From an uncultured Woeseiaceae bacterium (GTDB taxonomy: Bacteria > Pseudomonadota > Gammaproteobacteria > Steroidobacterales > Woeseiaceae): 64,000 nt of DNA. Below are positions 1-9,064 of the stretch, piece after piece (position 1 is the stretch's first letter; each line of letters opens with the position of its first letter). The position numbers and the translations under genes were made by a program. Under the pieces are notes generated by a model. It searched no databases and was not told the DNA's origin. It saw nothing but the letters and a program-made list of their open reading frames with translations. The DNA lies in contig CALZJH010000003.1 of the NCBI GenBank assembly GCA_945787845.1, forward strand, positions 248,001 through 312,000, given 5' to 3'.

Positions 1-719
1 GCATCGCGCTTGCAACGGTCACCATGCCTTACCTGTCGCGCCTCTGGGCCAATGACGAACACGGCGAGTTCGCCCAGACACTCGAGTGGTCGATGCGGGT
101 CACGGTGCTGATATCCGTGCCTGCGGCCGTGGGACTGATCGTGCTGGCGGCGCCGCTCGTCATCACGCTGTTTCATGGCGGCGAGTTCGATCGCAACGCC
201 GCTGATATGACCGTACTCGCACTGCAGGCGTATGCGGTCGGGCTTGTGGGCTTCTCCTTCGTCAAGGTCCTGGTCCCGGCCTTTTTTGCCCGTGAAGATA
301 CGCGTACGCCGGTGCGCATCGGCCTCATCGCGCTGGCGGTCAATCTCCTGTTGGGGGCGTCCGCCGCCTGGTACCTGACGCGGGTTGGTTTCGCAGGTCC
401 ACACATGGCCCTGGCAGCCGCAACTTCGTTTGCCGCACTGCTCAATGCGATCCTGCTCTACCGGGGCCTGCGACGCGCCGACGTTTTGCGCCATAGCCCG
501 GGATGGGGAATGCTGCTGCTTCGAGTCTTCCTTGCAAACGCGGCGATGACCGCCGTCCTGCTTGCCTTGCATCGCTCCGTTGGCTGGTGGACTGATGCGA
601 GACTGCTGGATCGCGTGGTATGGCTCGGCATCTCTGTGATTGCAGGGGCGGGAATCTATTTTATTACGCTGGTCGTTCTTGGCCTGCGGCCGGGTCAGCT
701 TCGCATGAGGCATTCTTAA
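1..719 (+). CDS. murJ: Lipid II flippase MurJ, C-terminal part (5' end outside window)
   Basis: The reading frame is open from the first bases of the window, so the gene starts upstream and only about 239 C-terminal residues are seen. The opening residues (IALATVTMPYLSRL) and the series of hydrophobic helices match the second half of the MVF/MurJ family, which moves lipid II across the inner membrane for peptidoglycan synthesis. The stop codon lies one base before the ribF start, so the two genes are very likely co-transcribed. The murJ-ribF order is common in gammaproteobacteria and supports the call. Confidence 0.93.
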   Translation, partial: IALATVTMPYLSRLWANDEHGEFAQTLEWSMRVTVLISVPAAVGLIVLAAPLVITLFHGGEFDRNAADMTVLALQAYAVGLVGFSFVKVLVPAFFAREDTRTPVRIGLIALAVNLLLGASAAWYLTRVGFAGPHMALAAATSFAALLNAILLYRGLRRADVLRHSPGWGMLLLRVFLANAAMTAVLLALHRSVGWWTDARLLDRVVWLGISVIAGAGIYFITLVVLGLRPGQLRMRHS

Positions 720-720
720 G

Positions 721-1662
721 ATGCGCCTGGTACGACATATAGCCGATCTGCCGTTCGACAGCGTGGCTGACGGCAGCGTCGTCACGATTGGCGCGTTCGA
801 CGGTATACACCTCGGCCACCGGCAGCTGCTGCGGCGCGTTGTCGACGTGGCTATGCAGTCGAATCGGCCGGCCATTGCGATGAGCTTTGAGCCGACGCCC
901 AAGGAGTTTTTCGCAGGCGATCAGCCGCCGGCCAGGTTAATGCGCTTTCGCGAAAAGCTCGATGCGCTCGCGGAACGCAAGATCGATATCTTTTTCTGCC
1001 CACGCTTCAGCAATGAGATGCGCAATATTGCTGCCGACGCGTTCATTCGGCGGGTGCTGGTGCACGGCCTGAACGCGCGGCATATTGTCGTGGGTGACGA
1101 CTTCCACTTTGCGCGCCGGCGCGAGGGCTCCGTGGAGGACCTTCTGCGGGTTGCACCGGCACTCGACCTGACCGTGGAGCAGGTGCCCAGTATTCTTGTA
1201 GGCAATACGCGTGTCAGCAGTACGTCGGTACGCGAAGCGCTGGCTGCGGGCAACCTCGAGCGGGCCACCTCATTGCTGGGCAGGCCGTACCGTATGTCGG
1301 GCCGTGTCATGCGCGGCCGGCAGGTGGGTCGGGCTCTGGGTTACGCCACGGCGAACGTCGACCTCAGGCGGCGTCAAAGCGCTGTGATGGGGATTTATGC
1401 AGTTCGGGTGCATGGCTTGTCGGACGGTCCGATCGATGGTGTGGCGAGCGTTGGCACGCGACCGACCTTCGATCTGGCTAAGCCACTGCTCGAGGTGCAC
1501 CTGTTCGATTTCGACCGGGATATCTATGGCGAGTACATCCATGTTGATTTTATTCGTCACCTGCGCGATGAAGAAAGATTCGAATCGGTCGATGATCTGG
1601 TTGCGCAAATGAAGATTGACGAAGAGAATGCACGTTCTGCAATGAGTAACCTGAATGACTGA
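721..1662 (+). CDS. ribF: Bifunctional riboflavin kinase / FAD synthetase
   Basis: A 313-residue protein of normal family length. The N-terminal nucleotidyltransferase domain carries GAFDGIHLGH near residue 24 and VVGDDFHFA near residue 118. The C-terminal flavokinase domain starts near residue 185 with GRALGYATANVDL, close to the usual G-x-G-x-P-T-A-N signature. The enzyme phosphorylates riboflavin to FMN and adenylates FMN to FAD in the cytoplasm. It starts one base after the murJ stop and overlaps lspA by 8 bp. In most relatives ileS stands between ribF and lspA; here it does not. Confidence 0.95.
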   Translation: MRLVRHIADLPFDSVADGSVVTIGAFDGIHLGHRQLLRRVVDVAMQSNRPAIAMSFEPTPKEFFAGDQPPARLMRFREKLDALAERKIDIFFCPRFSNEMRNIAADAFIRRVLVHGLNARHIVVGDDFHFARRREGSVEDLLRVAPALDLTVEQVPSILVGNTRVSSTSVREALAAGNLERATSLLGRPYRMSGRVMRGRQVGRALGYATANVDLRRRQSAVMGIYAVRVHGLSDGPIDGVASVGTRPTFDLAKPLLEVHLFDFDRDIYGEYIHVDFIRHLRDEERFESVDDLVAQMKIDEENARSAMSNLND

Positions 1663-2170
1663 AGCCAAGAAATCATCGAACACGCGTTTTTACGCATGGA
1701 TGTCTGTCGCCCTGCTCGTCGTTATTGCCGACCAGGTGACGAAATGGGCAATCATCGAGTGGGTAGCCCTGTACGAGAAGGTGCCGCTGAATTCTTTCGT
1801 CAATCTCACGCACCAGCGCAATACCGGGGCGGCATTCAGCTTCCTGGCCGAGGCCGGGGGATGGCAGCGGTGGTTTTTCGTGGTGCTCGCCACGGCGGTC
1901 AGCAGCTTCATCGCCGTGTGGTTATGGCGTATGCGGAACGAAGGGCAGGCGGTCCTCGCTGCGGGACTGGCGCTGGTACTCGGAGGTGCGATCGGCAACC
2001 TGATCGACCGCATCTCGCTCGGTTACGTCACGGACTTCATCCAGGTGTGGTTCGGCAACTGGGCCTTTCCGTCGTTCAACGTAGCAGACGCCGGCATTTC
2101 TGTCGGCGCTGCGTTGCTGATCATTGACGCGTTGTTTTTCTCCGGTCGCGAAGAAAGACAACAGGAGTAA
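1655..2170 (+). CDS. lspA: Prolipoprotein signal peptidase (signal peptidase II)
   Basis: A 171-residue inner-membrane aspartyl protease with four predicted helices. Family signatures are present: NTGAAFS near residue 55, GNLIDRI with one catalytic Asp near residue 113, and FNVADAGISVG with the other Asp near residue 135. It removes signal peptides of diacylglyceryl-modified prolipoproteins. The start overlaps the end of ribF by 8 bp, which implies translational coupling. The gene ends five bases before a convergent pilin gene, so the usual downstream fkpB/ispH partners are also missing here. Confidence 0.95.
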   Translation: MTEAKKSSNTRFYAWMSVALLVVIADQVTKWAIIEWVALYEKVPLNSFVNLTHQRNTGAAFSFLAEAGGWQRWFFVVLATAVSSFIAVWLWRMRNEGQAVLAAGLALVLGGAIGNLIDRISLGYVTDFIQVWFGNWAFPSFNVADAGISVGAALLIIDALFFSGREERQQE

Positions 2171-2175
2171 GCTGG

Positions 2176-2598
2176 TTAGCGCGTGCGCTCCCAGCAGTCC
2201 CCCTCCGGGCCCGACGTTTTTGCGCCGCGACCATCTACAGTAAACGTCAGGCACTTGGCGGCCTCGCTGCCACCAAGCAGGTACGTGGCCGTCGCACTGT
2301 AGTTCGTCGCGTCCGCTGACGTGACATCAATAACGTAGGAACCCGTATCGGTCGTAAACGGGTCGGCTGAGAAGCCAAGCGCCGTCATGTCCAGGGTAAA
2401 CGTATTGTTGTTCAGGTAGAAGCGTTCCTGGTTGGTCGCAATTTGCAGCAGGGCGGCCTTGGCCTCATTGCGCTTGGCGCGCGCCGAGAATTCCTGGTAG
2501 TTCGGGAATGCAATCGCCGCGAGGATGCTGATGATGACCACGACCATCATCAGCTCAATCAGCGTGATGCCACGCATATTGCGTCTAAGCGGCATCAT
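2176..2598 (-). CDS. pilE: Type IV pilin-like protein, PilE family
   Basis: A 140-residue prepilin. A short basic leader ends in MRG, followed by the class III signal ITLIELMMVVVIISILAAIAFPNY, with Glu at +5 of the mature protein and the hydrophobic helix that packs in the pilus core. The C-terminal half has a Cys pair (CLTF and DCWERTR) that could form the D-loop disulfide. It is the last gene of the pilus operon; its ATG overlaps the TGA of the PilY1 gene. This position after pilY1 is the normal place of the minor pilin PilE. It is probably a minor rather than the major pilin. Confidence 0.9.
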   Translation of the reverse strand: MMPLRRNMRGITLIELMMVVVIISILAAIAFPNYQEFSARAKRNEAKAALLQIATNQERFYLNNNTFTLDMTALGFSADPFTTDTGSYVIDVTSADATNYSATATYLLGGSEAAKCLTFTVDGRGAKTSGPEGDCWERTR

Positions 2599-5500
2599 TC
2601 AATCCCGTCCTGCGTCCAGAGCGTTCTTACCGGGTTGTTCTTAAAGCCCGGAGGGTTACATTCGACGCCGATACACATAATCGGTGGCTGCTTGCAGTCC
2701 TCGCCTGTGCAACTTGCGTCGGGGCTCGGGAACAGAATTCGCGGTGACGGCGCAATACCACCCTGTTTCAGCGCCGTCTGGCGCGCAGCGTCAGCGTCGT
2801 CGTCAGCAAGCGTATCCAGGTTGATCACGACCGGGTCGCCGTTGGTGACGAACATTCTGTAGAGAATGTTAGTGCCCTTGCCAGCGGAGCAGCTTGCTTC
2901 GCTGTTCGAGTCCGGCGAGAACGAGACGAAGAAGACCTGGTCGTCGAAGGTGATGGAGTCTGCCAGTACCTTCTGGTTGTCAGGAAGCGTGAACTTCCAG
3001 CCACGATCGCTCTGCGATATGACCACACCACTCTGCTCGCTGACCTCGACGAGGCTGCTGTCTGTGATGACGGAGTAGCTGTCGTAGGCAGCCTGCGAAA
3101 GCCTCGTAAAGACATCCGGGTCGCGCAGGGAGTAGAAGCGATCGGCAGCCGACAGGTCGAACGGATGGGCGCGATAGCCTGACCCGATATTGACGGCAAT
3201 AAAGCGCCGTTGCTGTGTCTTGTCCGTAAAGACAGAAACGTCGGGCGCGTTATAGAAGCGCCGCGTCGCCGCCGCCGATGTGTCGCCGGTTCCTTCCGCG
3301 CCCAGCTTTGCGATAACGCCGCCAGCAACGAGGGAAGAAGCGGCATTGCCGTTTGTGATATCGAAGCGCCACACCTGGCCGCCCATGTCCGATGCGTACA
3401 TGCGATCCGCCAGGCCGTTGCCGCTCAGGTCGACGACGCGGATCTGGTTGGGGAACGCCCTTGTCATATTGGCGGACTGGAGATCGGCGCCGGAATCCGG
3501 CCCTGCGCGCCACAATTCGGCACCTGTGGCCAAATCAAGGATGTGAATGCCGTTGCCCACACCGTCGGCGGCCGCCGGATGGGACGCCGTGTCGTGTACG
3601 GTGTCATATCCGCCACCGACAACAACGACGGCTTTGTCAGCATTCTGTGTCTGCCCGGCGACTTCCATCCGCGCAACAACCGGTGTGGACCATGACTCGC
3701 CAAACTGCGGCAGATTCGCCTGCCACATCAGGTGAGGCGTGTTCTTGTCGGTGATGTTCAGTGCGAAGACGTCGCCGCCGCCGCGGCGCATACCGAACAG
3801 CAGGTACACGAAGTCGCCGTCGGAGGATTCAATAACGCCATCGCGATCCACGTCTTTCACCACCGAAACCAGGTTTCCGTCGATGCCGTACTGCTTGTAC
3901 TTCGAGATCGGGTCGAAATACAGGCGCGTCAGGTTCGACAGCAACTGCTTCGGAATAAAGGACCAAAGTTCCTGGCCGGTAGCGCCATCCAGGGCATGCA
4001 GGTAACCGTCATTGGTGGCCGTGTAGACGACCATGTCGGGGCTGGCCTCCGTACCGCCATAAACGACCGCGGCAGGCTGCGAGTGCAGCGGGTCGCCCAT
4101 GACGTAGCGAGTGGTCGACGTCGAATTCTCGTCGAGAATGTCATCGCCGCGTGCCCAGCGAATCAAATCCGCCATCGTTGGTTCGCCCGTGGCCCCCGTC
4201 AGGCCGAAATCGGAGCCGACAAACGATGTCAGGTTCGCAGGGCTGACATGATTGGTGCCCGCGGTCAGGTTGCCCGTCGAGTTGTTCGTGTAGAGATTAC
4301 GCGAAACGGGGTCCGGCAGCTGCAGTGCCGCGCCACCAAGACGAACGTCGTTGCCATCGGTACCGACGGTCCAGAAACTCTGCGCAGTCTGGTAGAAGAA
4401 GCCCGTGTTTGGATCCACGGCCGGATTATCATTCGCGTCGACGATTTCTCCATCGACAATGCGGTACTTCTTGAGGTTGCCGGGCCAGTGAGCTCGCGCC
4501 TTGGCGCCGAACATCGTGATGTACAGGTCGTTCAGGTTCTGCGTACGGTTGAACGTGTTGACCGAGACTGCGGGTGCCGAGAATGCCAGTGAACGATCAT
4601 TAATATTGGCGATGATGTCGAGCAGCGTCTTCGTCAGCGACTCCACGTCGTCCGCGAGGAAGTATTCACCACCCGAGTTGAGCGCTGTGTCTTCCAGGAT
4701 ATCCAGGTCGATCGTAAAACCAATTGTATGCGTGGTGACCAACTGATCGCCGTCTTCGACGGCGTCGACGTCAAACTTGGACAGGTACTCGGAAATATCA
4801 TCCAGGCAATGACCCTGGCCGGCGCCCGAGCACGTGGTACGGCCCAATGCGGCGGCAAAGCCGGGCAATCCCTGGGCAAGTCCCGGGCCATCGTCGTCCT
4901 GCGTGGGCTGACCGTCAGTCAGCAGGACATTGTAGTTCTTGGCACAGACGTCCCAGTCCGGAGCGTCGTAGACCTCGGGTGACGTCGAAGCAAGGGCGTT
5001 CGGGTCGGTCGGGTTTTCGGTAATGAGCTCACCGAAATGCGCCGGCATACCGCGCCAGTAGAGCGCCGCTTCGTAGAGCGTCTCCGAGAGCGGCGTCCAG
5101 CCATCCGCGGGCAGGTCATCGATCGCGTCGAGAATGGCCTGTCGGTTCGTGTCCAGGTCGGAAATGGCCAGCGTAACGGGTCCGCCCTGCTGCTCGTTGA
5201 AGCGCATCAGGCCGACGTTCAGATTATTCACCGAGCTCAGGACCTTCTTGGTGACCTCTTTCATGATGTCCGAACGCGACATGACGACATTGGTCGGCGA
5301 GTTCTTCCAGTTCAGGTAGTTACCGTCATACACGGTGTAGCCGAGATTGCGCGGCGCGCTGCCCCAGGATAGTTCGTCATCGGCGATTTCGGTGAACGGA
5401 TCGGACAGGTTCGTGCCGTTTGCGGCCCACAGATACGTCGATCGGCCGTCGCCGTGCACACCCGAGTCCGCCTGGCACTCGACGGGTTCCGTGTGATAGC

Positions 5501-5948
5501 CGGGTGCAAGATAATCCCAGCGGCTGATACCGCTGGTGCTTGTTCCGCTTTTACCACCGCTACGATACTGCACCATCGTGTTCGTGAAGCTGCCGATACC
5601 GTTGATCTGATTCGTCGCATAGTCGCAATGGAAATTCGCCTTCTCGACGTAATGTAAGTTGCTCGCATCACACACGGGCGTAACGTCAACGTCGGTCCAG
5701 TACATGCGGTTCGTATCGCAAGCACCCGCGTACGTCTGGGTATTGTCATACGGGTCGATGGTCGTCTCGGTCGTTGTCATCGAGCCGGACGTATCCAGGA
5801 TGAACATGACGTTCGGTTTCGGATTCTGTGTCGGGTCCGGATTGATCAGCAGCAGCTCCGTGTCGTCCGCTACCGCGGGTACGCCGGCCAGCAACGCTAC
5901 GCCAAGACCTGTAGTCATCCATGCAAATTTCTGTGTCGAGATCTTCAT
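2595..5948 (-). CDS. pilY1: PilY1-type pilus tip adhesin / assembly protein
   Basis: A 1117-residue secreted protein with a signal peptide ending near AVADDTE. The N-terminal half holds a von Willebrand A domain with MIDAS motif DTSGSM near residue 52. The C-terminal half is a PilY1 beta-propeller containing a calcium-loop-like DVDRDGVIESSD segment, which in the Pseudomonas protein controls pilus extension and retraction. Several Cys lie near the end (CTGEDC, CIGVEC). A good Shine-Dalgarno (GAGGAA) precedes the ATG. It sits between a small unknown gene and pilE in the minor pilin operon, and probably caps the pilus with PilV, PilW, PilX and PilE. Confidence 0.93.
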   Translation of the reverse strand: MKISTQKFAWMTTGLGVALLAGVPAVADDTELLLINPDPTQNPKPNVMFILDTSGSMTTTETTIDPYDNTQTYAGACDTNRMYWTDVDVTPVCDASNLHYVEKANFHCDYATNQINGIGSFTNTMVQYRSGGKSGTSTSGISRWDYLAPGYHTEPVECQADSGVHGDGRSTYLWAANGTNLSDPFTEIADDELSWGSAPRNLGYTVYDGNYLNWKNSPTNVVMSRSDIMKEVTKKVLSSVNNLNVGLMRFNEQQGGPVTLAISDLDTNRQAILDAIDDLPADGWTPLSETLYEAALYWRGMPAHFGELITENPTDPNALASTSPEVYDAPDWDVCAKNYNVLLTDGQPTQDDDGPGLAQGLPGFAAALGRTTCSGAGQGHCLDDISEYLSKFDVDAVEDGDQLVTTHTIGFTIDLDILEDTALNSGGEYFLADDVESLTKTLLDIIANINDRSLAFSAPAVSVNTFNRTQNLNDLYITMFGAKARAHWPGNLKKYRIVDGEIVDANDNPAVDPNTGFFYQTAQSFWTVGTDGNDVRLGGAALQLPDPVSRNLYTNNSTGNLTAGTNHVSPANLTSFVGSDFGLTGATGEPTMADLIRWARGDDILDENSTSTTRYVMGDPLHSQPAAVVYGGTEASPDMVVYTATNDGYLHALDGATGQELWSFIPKQLLSNLTRLYFDPISKYKQYGIDGNLVSVVKDVDRDGVIESSDGDFVYLLFGMRRGGGDVFALNITDKNTPHLMWQANLPQFGESWSTPVVARMEVAGQTQNADKAVVVVGGGYDTVHDTASHPAAADGVGNGIHILDLATGAELWRAGPDSGADLQSANMTRAFPNQIRVVDLSGNGLADRMYASDMGGQVWRFDITNGNAASSLVAGGVIAKLGAEGTGDTSAAATRRFYNAPDVSVFTDKTQQRRFIAVNIGSGYRAHPFDLSAADRFYSLRDPDVFTRLSQAAYDSYSVITDSSLVEVSEQSGVVISQSDRGWKFTLPDNQKVLADSITFDDQVFFVSFSPDSNSEASCSAGKGTNILYRMFVTNGDPVVINLDTLADDDADAARQTALKQGGIAPSPRILFPSPDASCTGEDCKQPPIMCIGVECNPPGFKNNPVRTLWTQDGIE

Positions 5949-5979
5949 GATCTATTCCTCAATAGTTCCTGTTGCCTTG

Positions 5980-6321
5980 CTACTTGACGGTCAGGGATAG
6001 CCTGACGACAGTTCCCGATTCCAGGTTGTGCAAAACCGTGACCGGTATGGAATCGGCTTCGCTGGTTTCGTTCGCGATGGTGCGGAAGCGGTCAAAGCGG
6101 ACGTTACGACCGTTGACCACAAATTGCGTGTCCGGGGTCAGTCGCACCGACTCCGTGTCACACACGTCGCACTGCTTGAAGAGAAGCTGGCCGTTCTGTG
6201 ACAGCGGGACCGTGAGATCGCTCAGCGCCACTTCATAGGCACGCGATACGGTTTGAAAGTCTGCGGTGGCCGGCAGGGCAATAAGCAACATGGCGGCCAT
6301 CATTGTGAATTTCCTGATCAT
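5980..6321 (-). CDS. Small secreted protein of the pilus operon, function unknown
   Basis: A 113-residue protein with a clear signal peptide (MIRKFTMMAAMLLIALPATA, cleaved near TADFQ). The mature part has one CDVC pair in the centre and is rich in beta-strand-like residues. A GGAG ribosome binding site stands before the ATG. It lies between pilX and pilY1 with short gaps on both sides, so it must be transcribed with the pilus genes. I do not recognise a family. A periplasmic role in pilus tip assembly is a guess from position only. Confidence 0.7.
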   Translation of the reverse strand: MIRKFTMMAAMLLIALPATADFQTVSRAYEVALSDLTVPLSQNGQLLFKQCDVCDTESVRLTPDTQFVVNGRNVRFDRFRTIANETSEADSIPVTVLHNLESGTVVRLSLTVK

Positions 6322-6346
6322 TGGAGTACTCCGTTACTTCAGCTGC

Positions 6347-6826
6347 TTACAGCGTCGGCGCTTCAGGGCCAACAACATAAAACGCCTGTGAATGGGTCGC
6401 GCTCGCGTCGCGATCCGTCGTATTGCCTGGGTCGCGGCTTAACTCCGCCTGTGACGTGGCAAGAAAGTGATAGGCGGAAATACCGCTGCCGACGCCGAGG
6501 CTGAATGCCTTGTCGGGGACCATCGTCGAGTCCTCGAATTCGATCGTCGTGGCGATGCTCTGGTACGACGACGGGATGTGCGTCATGGAAGTTGTGCCCG
6601 CCGTGGCGAACTGCCCCTGTTCCAGTGCATTGGCGAGGCCGGTCTCGGCCGCCTGGAAGGCATCTTCGTAGGCCTGGTCGTTCCGGGCGAGCGCCAGTTC
6701 CGTCGTCGCCGTGTTCATGCCCGAAATCGCCAGGACCGTAATGACCACCAGCAACATCAGGCCGACGACGAGGGCGGCGCCCTGCTGGCTGTGACGAAGA
6801 GCAATGTGATTTTGTTTCATAGTCAT
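6347..6826 (-). CDS. pilX: Minor pilin PilX
   Basis: About 159 residues with the PilX N-terminal signature: GAALVVGLMLLVVITVLAISG followed by a conserved Glu-containing stretch (AFQAAETGLANAL). Like other PilX proteins it lacks the strict Glu+5 prepilin pattern and keeps the hydrophobic helix. The ATG at 6826 is preferred over an in-frame TTG at 6841 because an AGAG sequence is suitably spaced in front of it. It follows pilW directly and belongs to the minor pilin set that primes type IV pilus assembly. Confidence 0.88.
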   Translation of the reverse strand: MTMKQNHIALRHSQQGAALVVGLMLLVVITVLAISGMNTATTELALARNDQAYEDAFQAAETGLANALEQGQFATAGTTSMTHIPSSYQSIATTIEFEDSTMVPDKAFSLGVGSGISAYHFLATSQAELSRDPGNTTDRDASATHSQAFYVVGPEAPTL

Positions 6827-6841
6827 AGTCGTTCTCTGCAA

Positions 6842-7861
6842 TCAGGTCCGTGCGTTGCGCAGCAGAATCGTCTTCGATACCTGCAAACGACGGAAGCTGT
6901 CATTCATTGTGCCGAGGTTGGAGTTACCGGGGTTGTAGGTGCGGTTGTCCTGCAAACCGAATTCCGTGGTGACGCCGCGCACGACCAGCCAGATGCGTGC
7001 CGTCATGACGCGGGCGCCCGGGACGTAGCCGGCAGCCGACGGGTTGTAAATGTCGTCGCCCGGCTGCACGTAGCGATCAACCGTGTTGTCCTCATCCACG
7101 TCGATGCCAAGCTGCAGCTGGATGTTCTCGACACCCGGGGCGACTTCCTGATCCTCGATGAACGGCGCGCCCGCGCGCACTGTCAGTGTCTTGCGCCGCA
7201 GCGTGGGCACGCCGGGAATCAGCGTGGACGTCGGCGAGACGTAGTAGCTGTTGACGATCAGGTTATGCGTTGCCGACGTTGGTGCGCCGGTAATCGGGTG
7301 ATTCGTGACCGGCACAAACGCCGCCGGTACATCGTCGGATTCGAACAGCTCGCCCTGAATACGCGTCGATTGAATCTGCAGTCGTCCGTCTTCGGGCGCT
7401 GCGGGCTGCACGCTTGCACGACGCACCGTGACGACATCAGAGGTGGCTACCGAACCGCCTATGCCGGCGCACGCGAGGCCGTAGCCGTTGTCGGTCCCGT
7501 CGATCGCGGTGGCGAGATTGAACGCCCAGTCCGCACCGCATGAGCCATTGACGCCGACCGGTTCTGTGAGGCTGGTCGGATTGGCATCACCGAGCAGCGA
7601 ACGACCTTCAACGGCAAGGCCGCGGCTGTTGCGCCCCCAGTTGCTTGCCATGCGCAGGTCCGCTTCGATCGTGTCCATCGCAAACTGTGCGGTTTCCTGC
7701 ACGCGTGCAATGGATTCGTTCACGACGAATGCCTGGCGGCTCTGGTTGTAAATCTGGACCGCACCGATGATCAGGAACGACCCGATCGCAAGAGCAACCA
7801 TGATCTCGACCAGGGTGAGACCGGACTGGCGGTGCAGCATTTTTGCATTGCGTAACGTCAT
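6842..7861 (-). CDS. pilW: Minor pilin PilW
   Basis: A 339-residue prepilin-like protein. The basic leader ends in SG and the mature part begins LTLVEIMVALAIGSFLIIGAVQIY, with Glu+5. The long C-terminal region (with GSCG and LACAG) agrees with the PilW family, the largest minor pilin. It sits between pilV (13-bp gap to its stop) and pilX. In Pseudomonas PilW joins PilV, PilX, PilE and PilY1 in a priming complex under the pilus tip. Confidence 0.9.
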   Translation of the reverse strand: MTLRNAKMLHRQSGLTLVEIMVALAIGSFLIIGAVQIYNQSRQAFVVNESIARVQETAQFAMDTIEADLRMASNWGRNSRGLAVEGRSLLGDANPTSLTEPVGVNGSCGADWAFNLATAIDGTDNGYGLACAGIGGSVATSDVVTVRRASVQPAAPEDGRLQIQSTRIQGELFESDDVPAAFVPVTNHPITGAPTSATHNLIVNSYYVSPTSTLIPGVPTLRRKTLTVRAGAPFIEDQEVAPGVENIQLQLGIDVDEDNTVDRYVQPGDDIYNPSAAGYVPGARVMTARIWLVVRGVTTEFGLQDNRTYNPGNSNLGTMNDSFRRLQVSKTILLRNART

Positions 7862-7873
7862 GTCTGGCAGCTC

Positions 7874-8350
7874 CTAAAACGTGTTTACCGGGATGACGAT
7901 CGTGTACTGCGGCACACTGCCGTCCGGCGTCGGTTCATCCCAGCGCACGGCAATCGTGAAGGTCGGCGGGCTCACGGTATTGTCGTGCGTGACCACGACC
8001 TGCTGCGTGCCGTCGCCCATCGGCGGCAGGAACTCGAGCGCCTGCGCCTGCCACAGGAAGATGTCGTGCGCGGCCATTTCCGCGATATCGCAATCGGCAT
8101 TCATAGCCACGCAGCTGTTGTCCGTGCCGGTTGCCGCCGCGTAGGCGGCACCGGCGGTCGGATTAGCCCGAATACGGTCCGCAATGTCGCCCGCCAGCGT
8201 TATCGCGTGGTGGCGCAGCATCGACGTACGGCCCGCCTGCAGACTTTGCACATAGAGACCGGCAATCCCGAGCATGCCGACGGACATGATCACGAGTGCG
8301 ATCAACACCTCAACAAGCGAGAAACCTCTGGATTTCTTAATAGTCGTCAT
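7874..8350 (-). CDS. pilV: Minor pilin PilV
   Basis: About 158 residues. The leader ends in RG and is followed by FSLVEVLIALVIMSVGMLGIAGLY, the usual PilV prepilin segment with Glu+5. Two in-frame ATGs exist (8356 and 8350). The second is preferred because AAGGAA lies about six bases upstream of it, while that sequence abuts the first. The C-terminal half has Cys in SCVAMNADC. It lies in the usual place before pilW. Confidence 0.88.
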   Translation of the reverse strand: MTTIKKSRGFSLVEVLIALVIMSVGMLGIAGLYVQSLQAGRTSMLRHHAITLAGDIADRIRANPTAGAAYAAATGTDNSCVAMNADCDIAEMAAHDIFLWQAQALEFLPPMGDGTQQVVVTHDNTVSPPTFTIAVRWDEPTPDGSVPQYTIVIPVNTF

Positions 8351-8360
8351 GTTCATTTCC

Positions 8361-8966
8361 TTACGGACAGGACTTGCTCATGGTCGCCAGTGCATTGGCG
8401 ATCAGAGCTTCATCGCGAATGATCGTGGCGCGTCCGAGTGGGGTTACAACGAAGAGGCGCGACGCGGAGCTGCCGCCAGCAGCGGTGACGTTGCCACGCT
8501 CGTCGCACATCACGACCTGGGAGATCGCCGTGTTACCACCGACGTTGGGCCGCCCGAGGCCGGTCGAGGAGTAGCTGAAGTAGGTGGCGTCATCAGCCAC
8601 CGCCAGGTTCACGCCGTCGGCGATGGTCCCATGGGCCCGCAAGACCGTCTCGGTTGCGCCACTCCTGTCGATGTCACCGTTGTTGTCGACGAACACGATG
8701 AAACCCTGGTCCCAGGTGCCACCGCAGTTGGAGTCGGCATCCATCGCATTGGCGCTGGCGCAAATCGTGATGTTGGTCTTCGCCCGGCCGGACTCGCTGC
8801 GTGCCAGGTGGAACGCGGCATGCATGTCGTTGGCTGTAGCGGTCATGCGGCCGTTCTGGTTGAACGCCAGCATATTCGGTACCCCAAACGTCAGCACAAC
8901 GCCCACGATGAGCATCGTGATCAGCAGCTCGTACAGCGTGAAGCCGTTCTGGTTTTTCCTGTCCAT
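8361..8966 (-). CDS. GspH/FimT-family pseudopilin
   Basis: About 201 residues starting at the ATG that gives leader MDRKNQNG and helix FTLYELLITMLIVGVVLTFGVPN. Glu+5 and the later GspH/FimT pattern (HLARSESGRAKTNITIC, WDQGFIVFVDNNGD) are visible. An upstream in-frame extension to 9023 adds 19 residues before the prepilin leader and is unlikely. It is one of two FimT/GspH-like genes side by side at the head of the minor pilin operon; FimU/FimT proteins adapt the tip complex to the pilus shaft. Confidence 0.85.
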   Translation of the reverse strand: MDRKNQNGFTLYELLITMLIVGVVLTFGVPNMLAFNQNGRMTATANDMHAAFHLARSESGRAKTNITICASANAMDADSNCGGTWDQGFIVFVDNNGDIDRSGATETVLRAHGTIADGVNLAVADDATYFSYSSTGLGRPNVGGNTAISQVVMCDERGNVTAAGGSSASRLFVVTPLGRATIIRDEALIANALATMSKSCP

Positions 8967-9064
8967 GCGGGCACTATAAAGAGTCCGGCGACGGGTGTTC
9001 TGCCCACCCGACAAATGGCACATCAGCCCCGACGAGCGGTCGATTCCGGGGGTGCTGACTTGAC

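Noticed and set aside
3732-4592. Long plus-strand reading frame opposite pilY1
   Set aside because: It is antisense to the beta-propeller region of pilY1 and rich in Arg and Val, as expected of a shadow frame in GC-rich DNA; no domain or ribosome site is seen.
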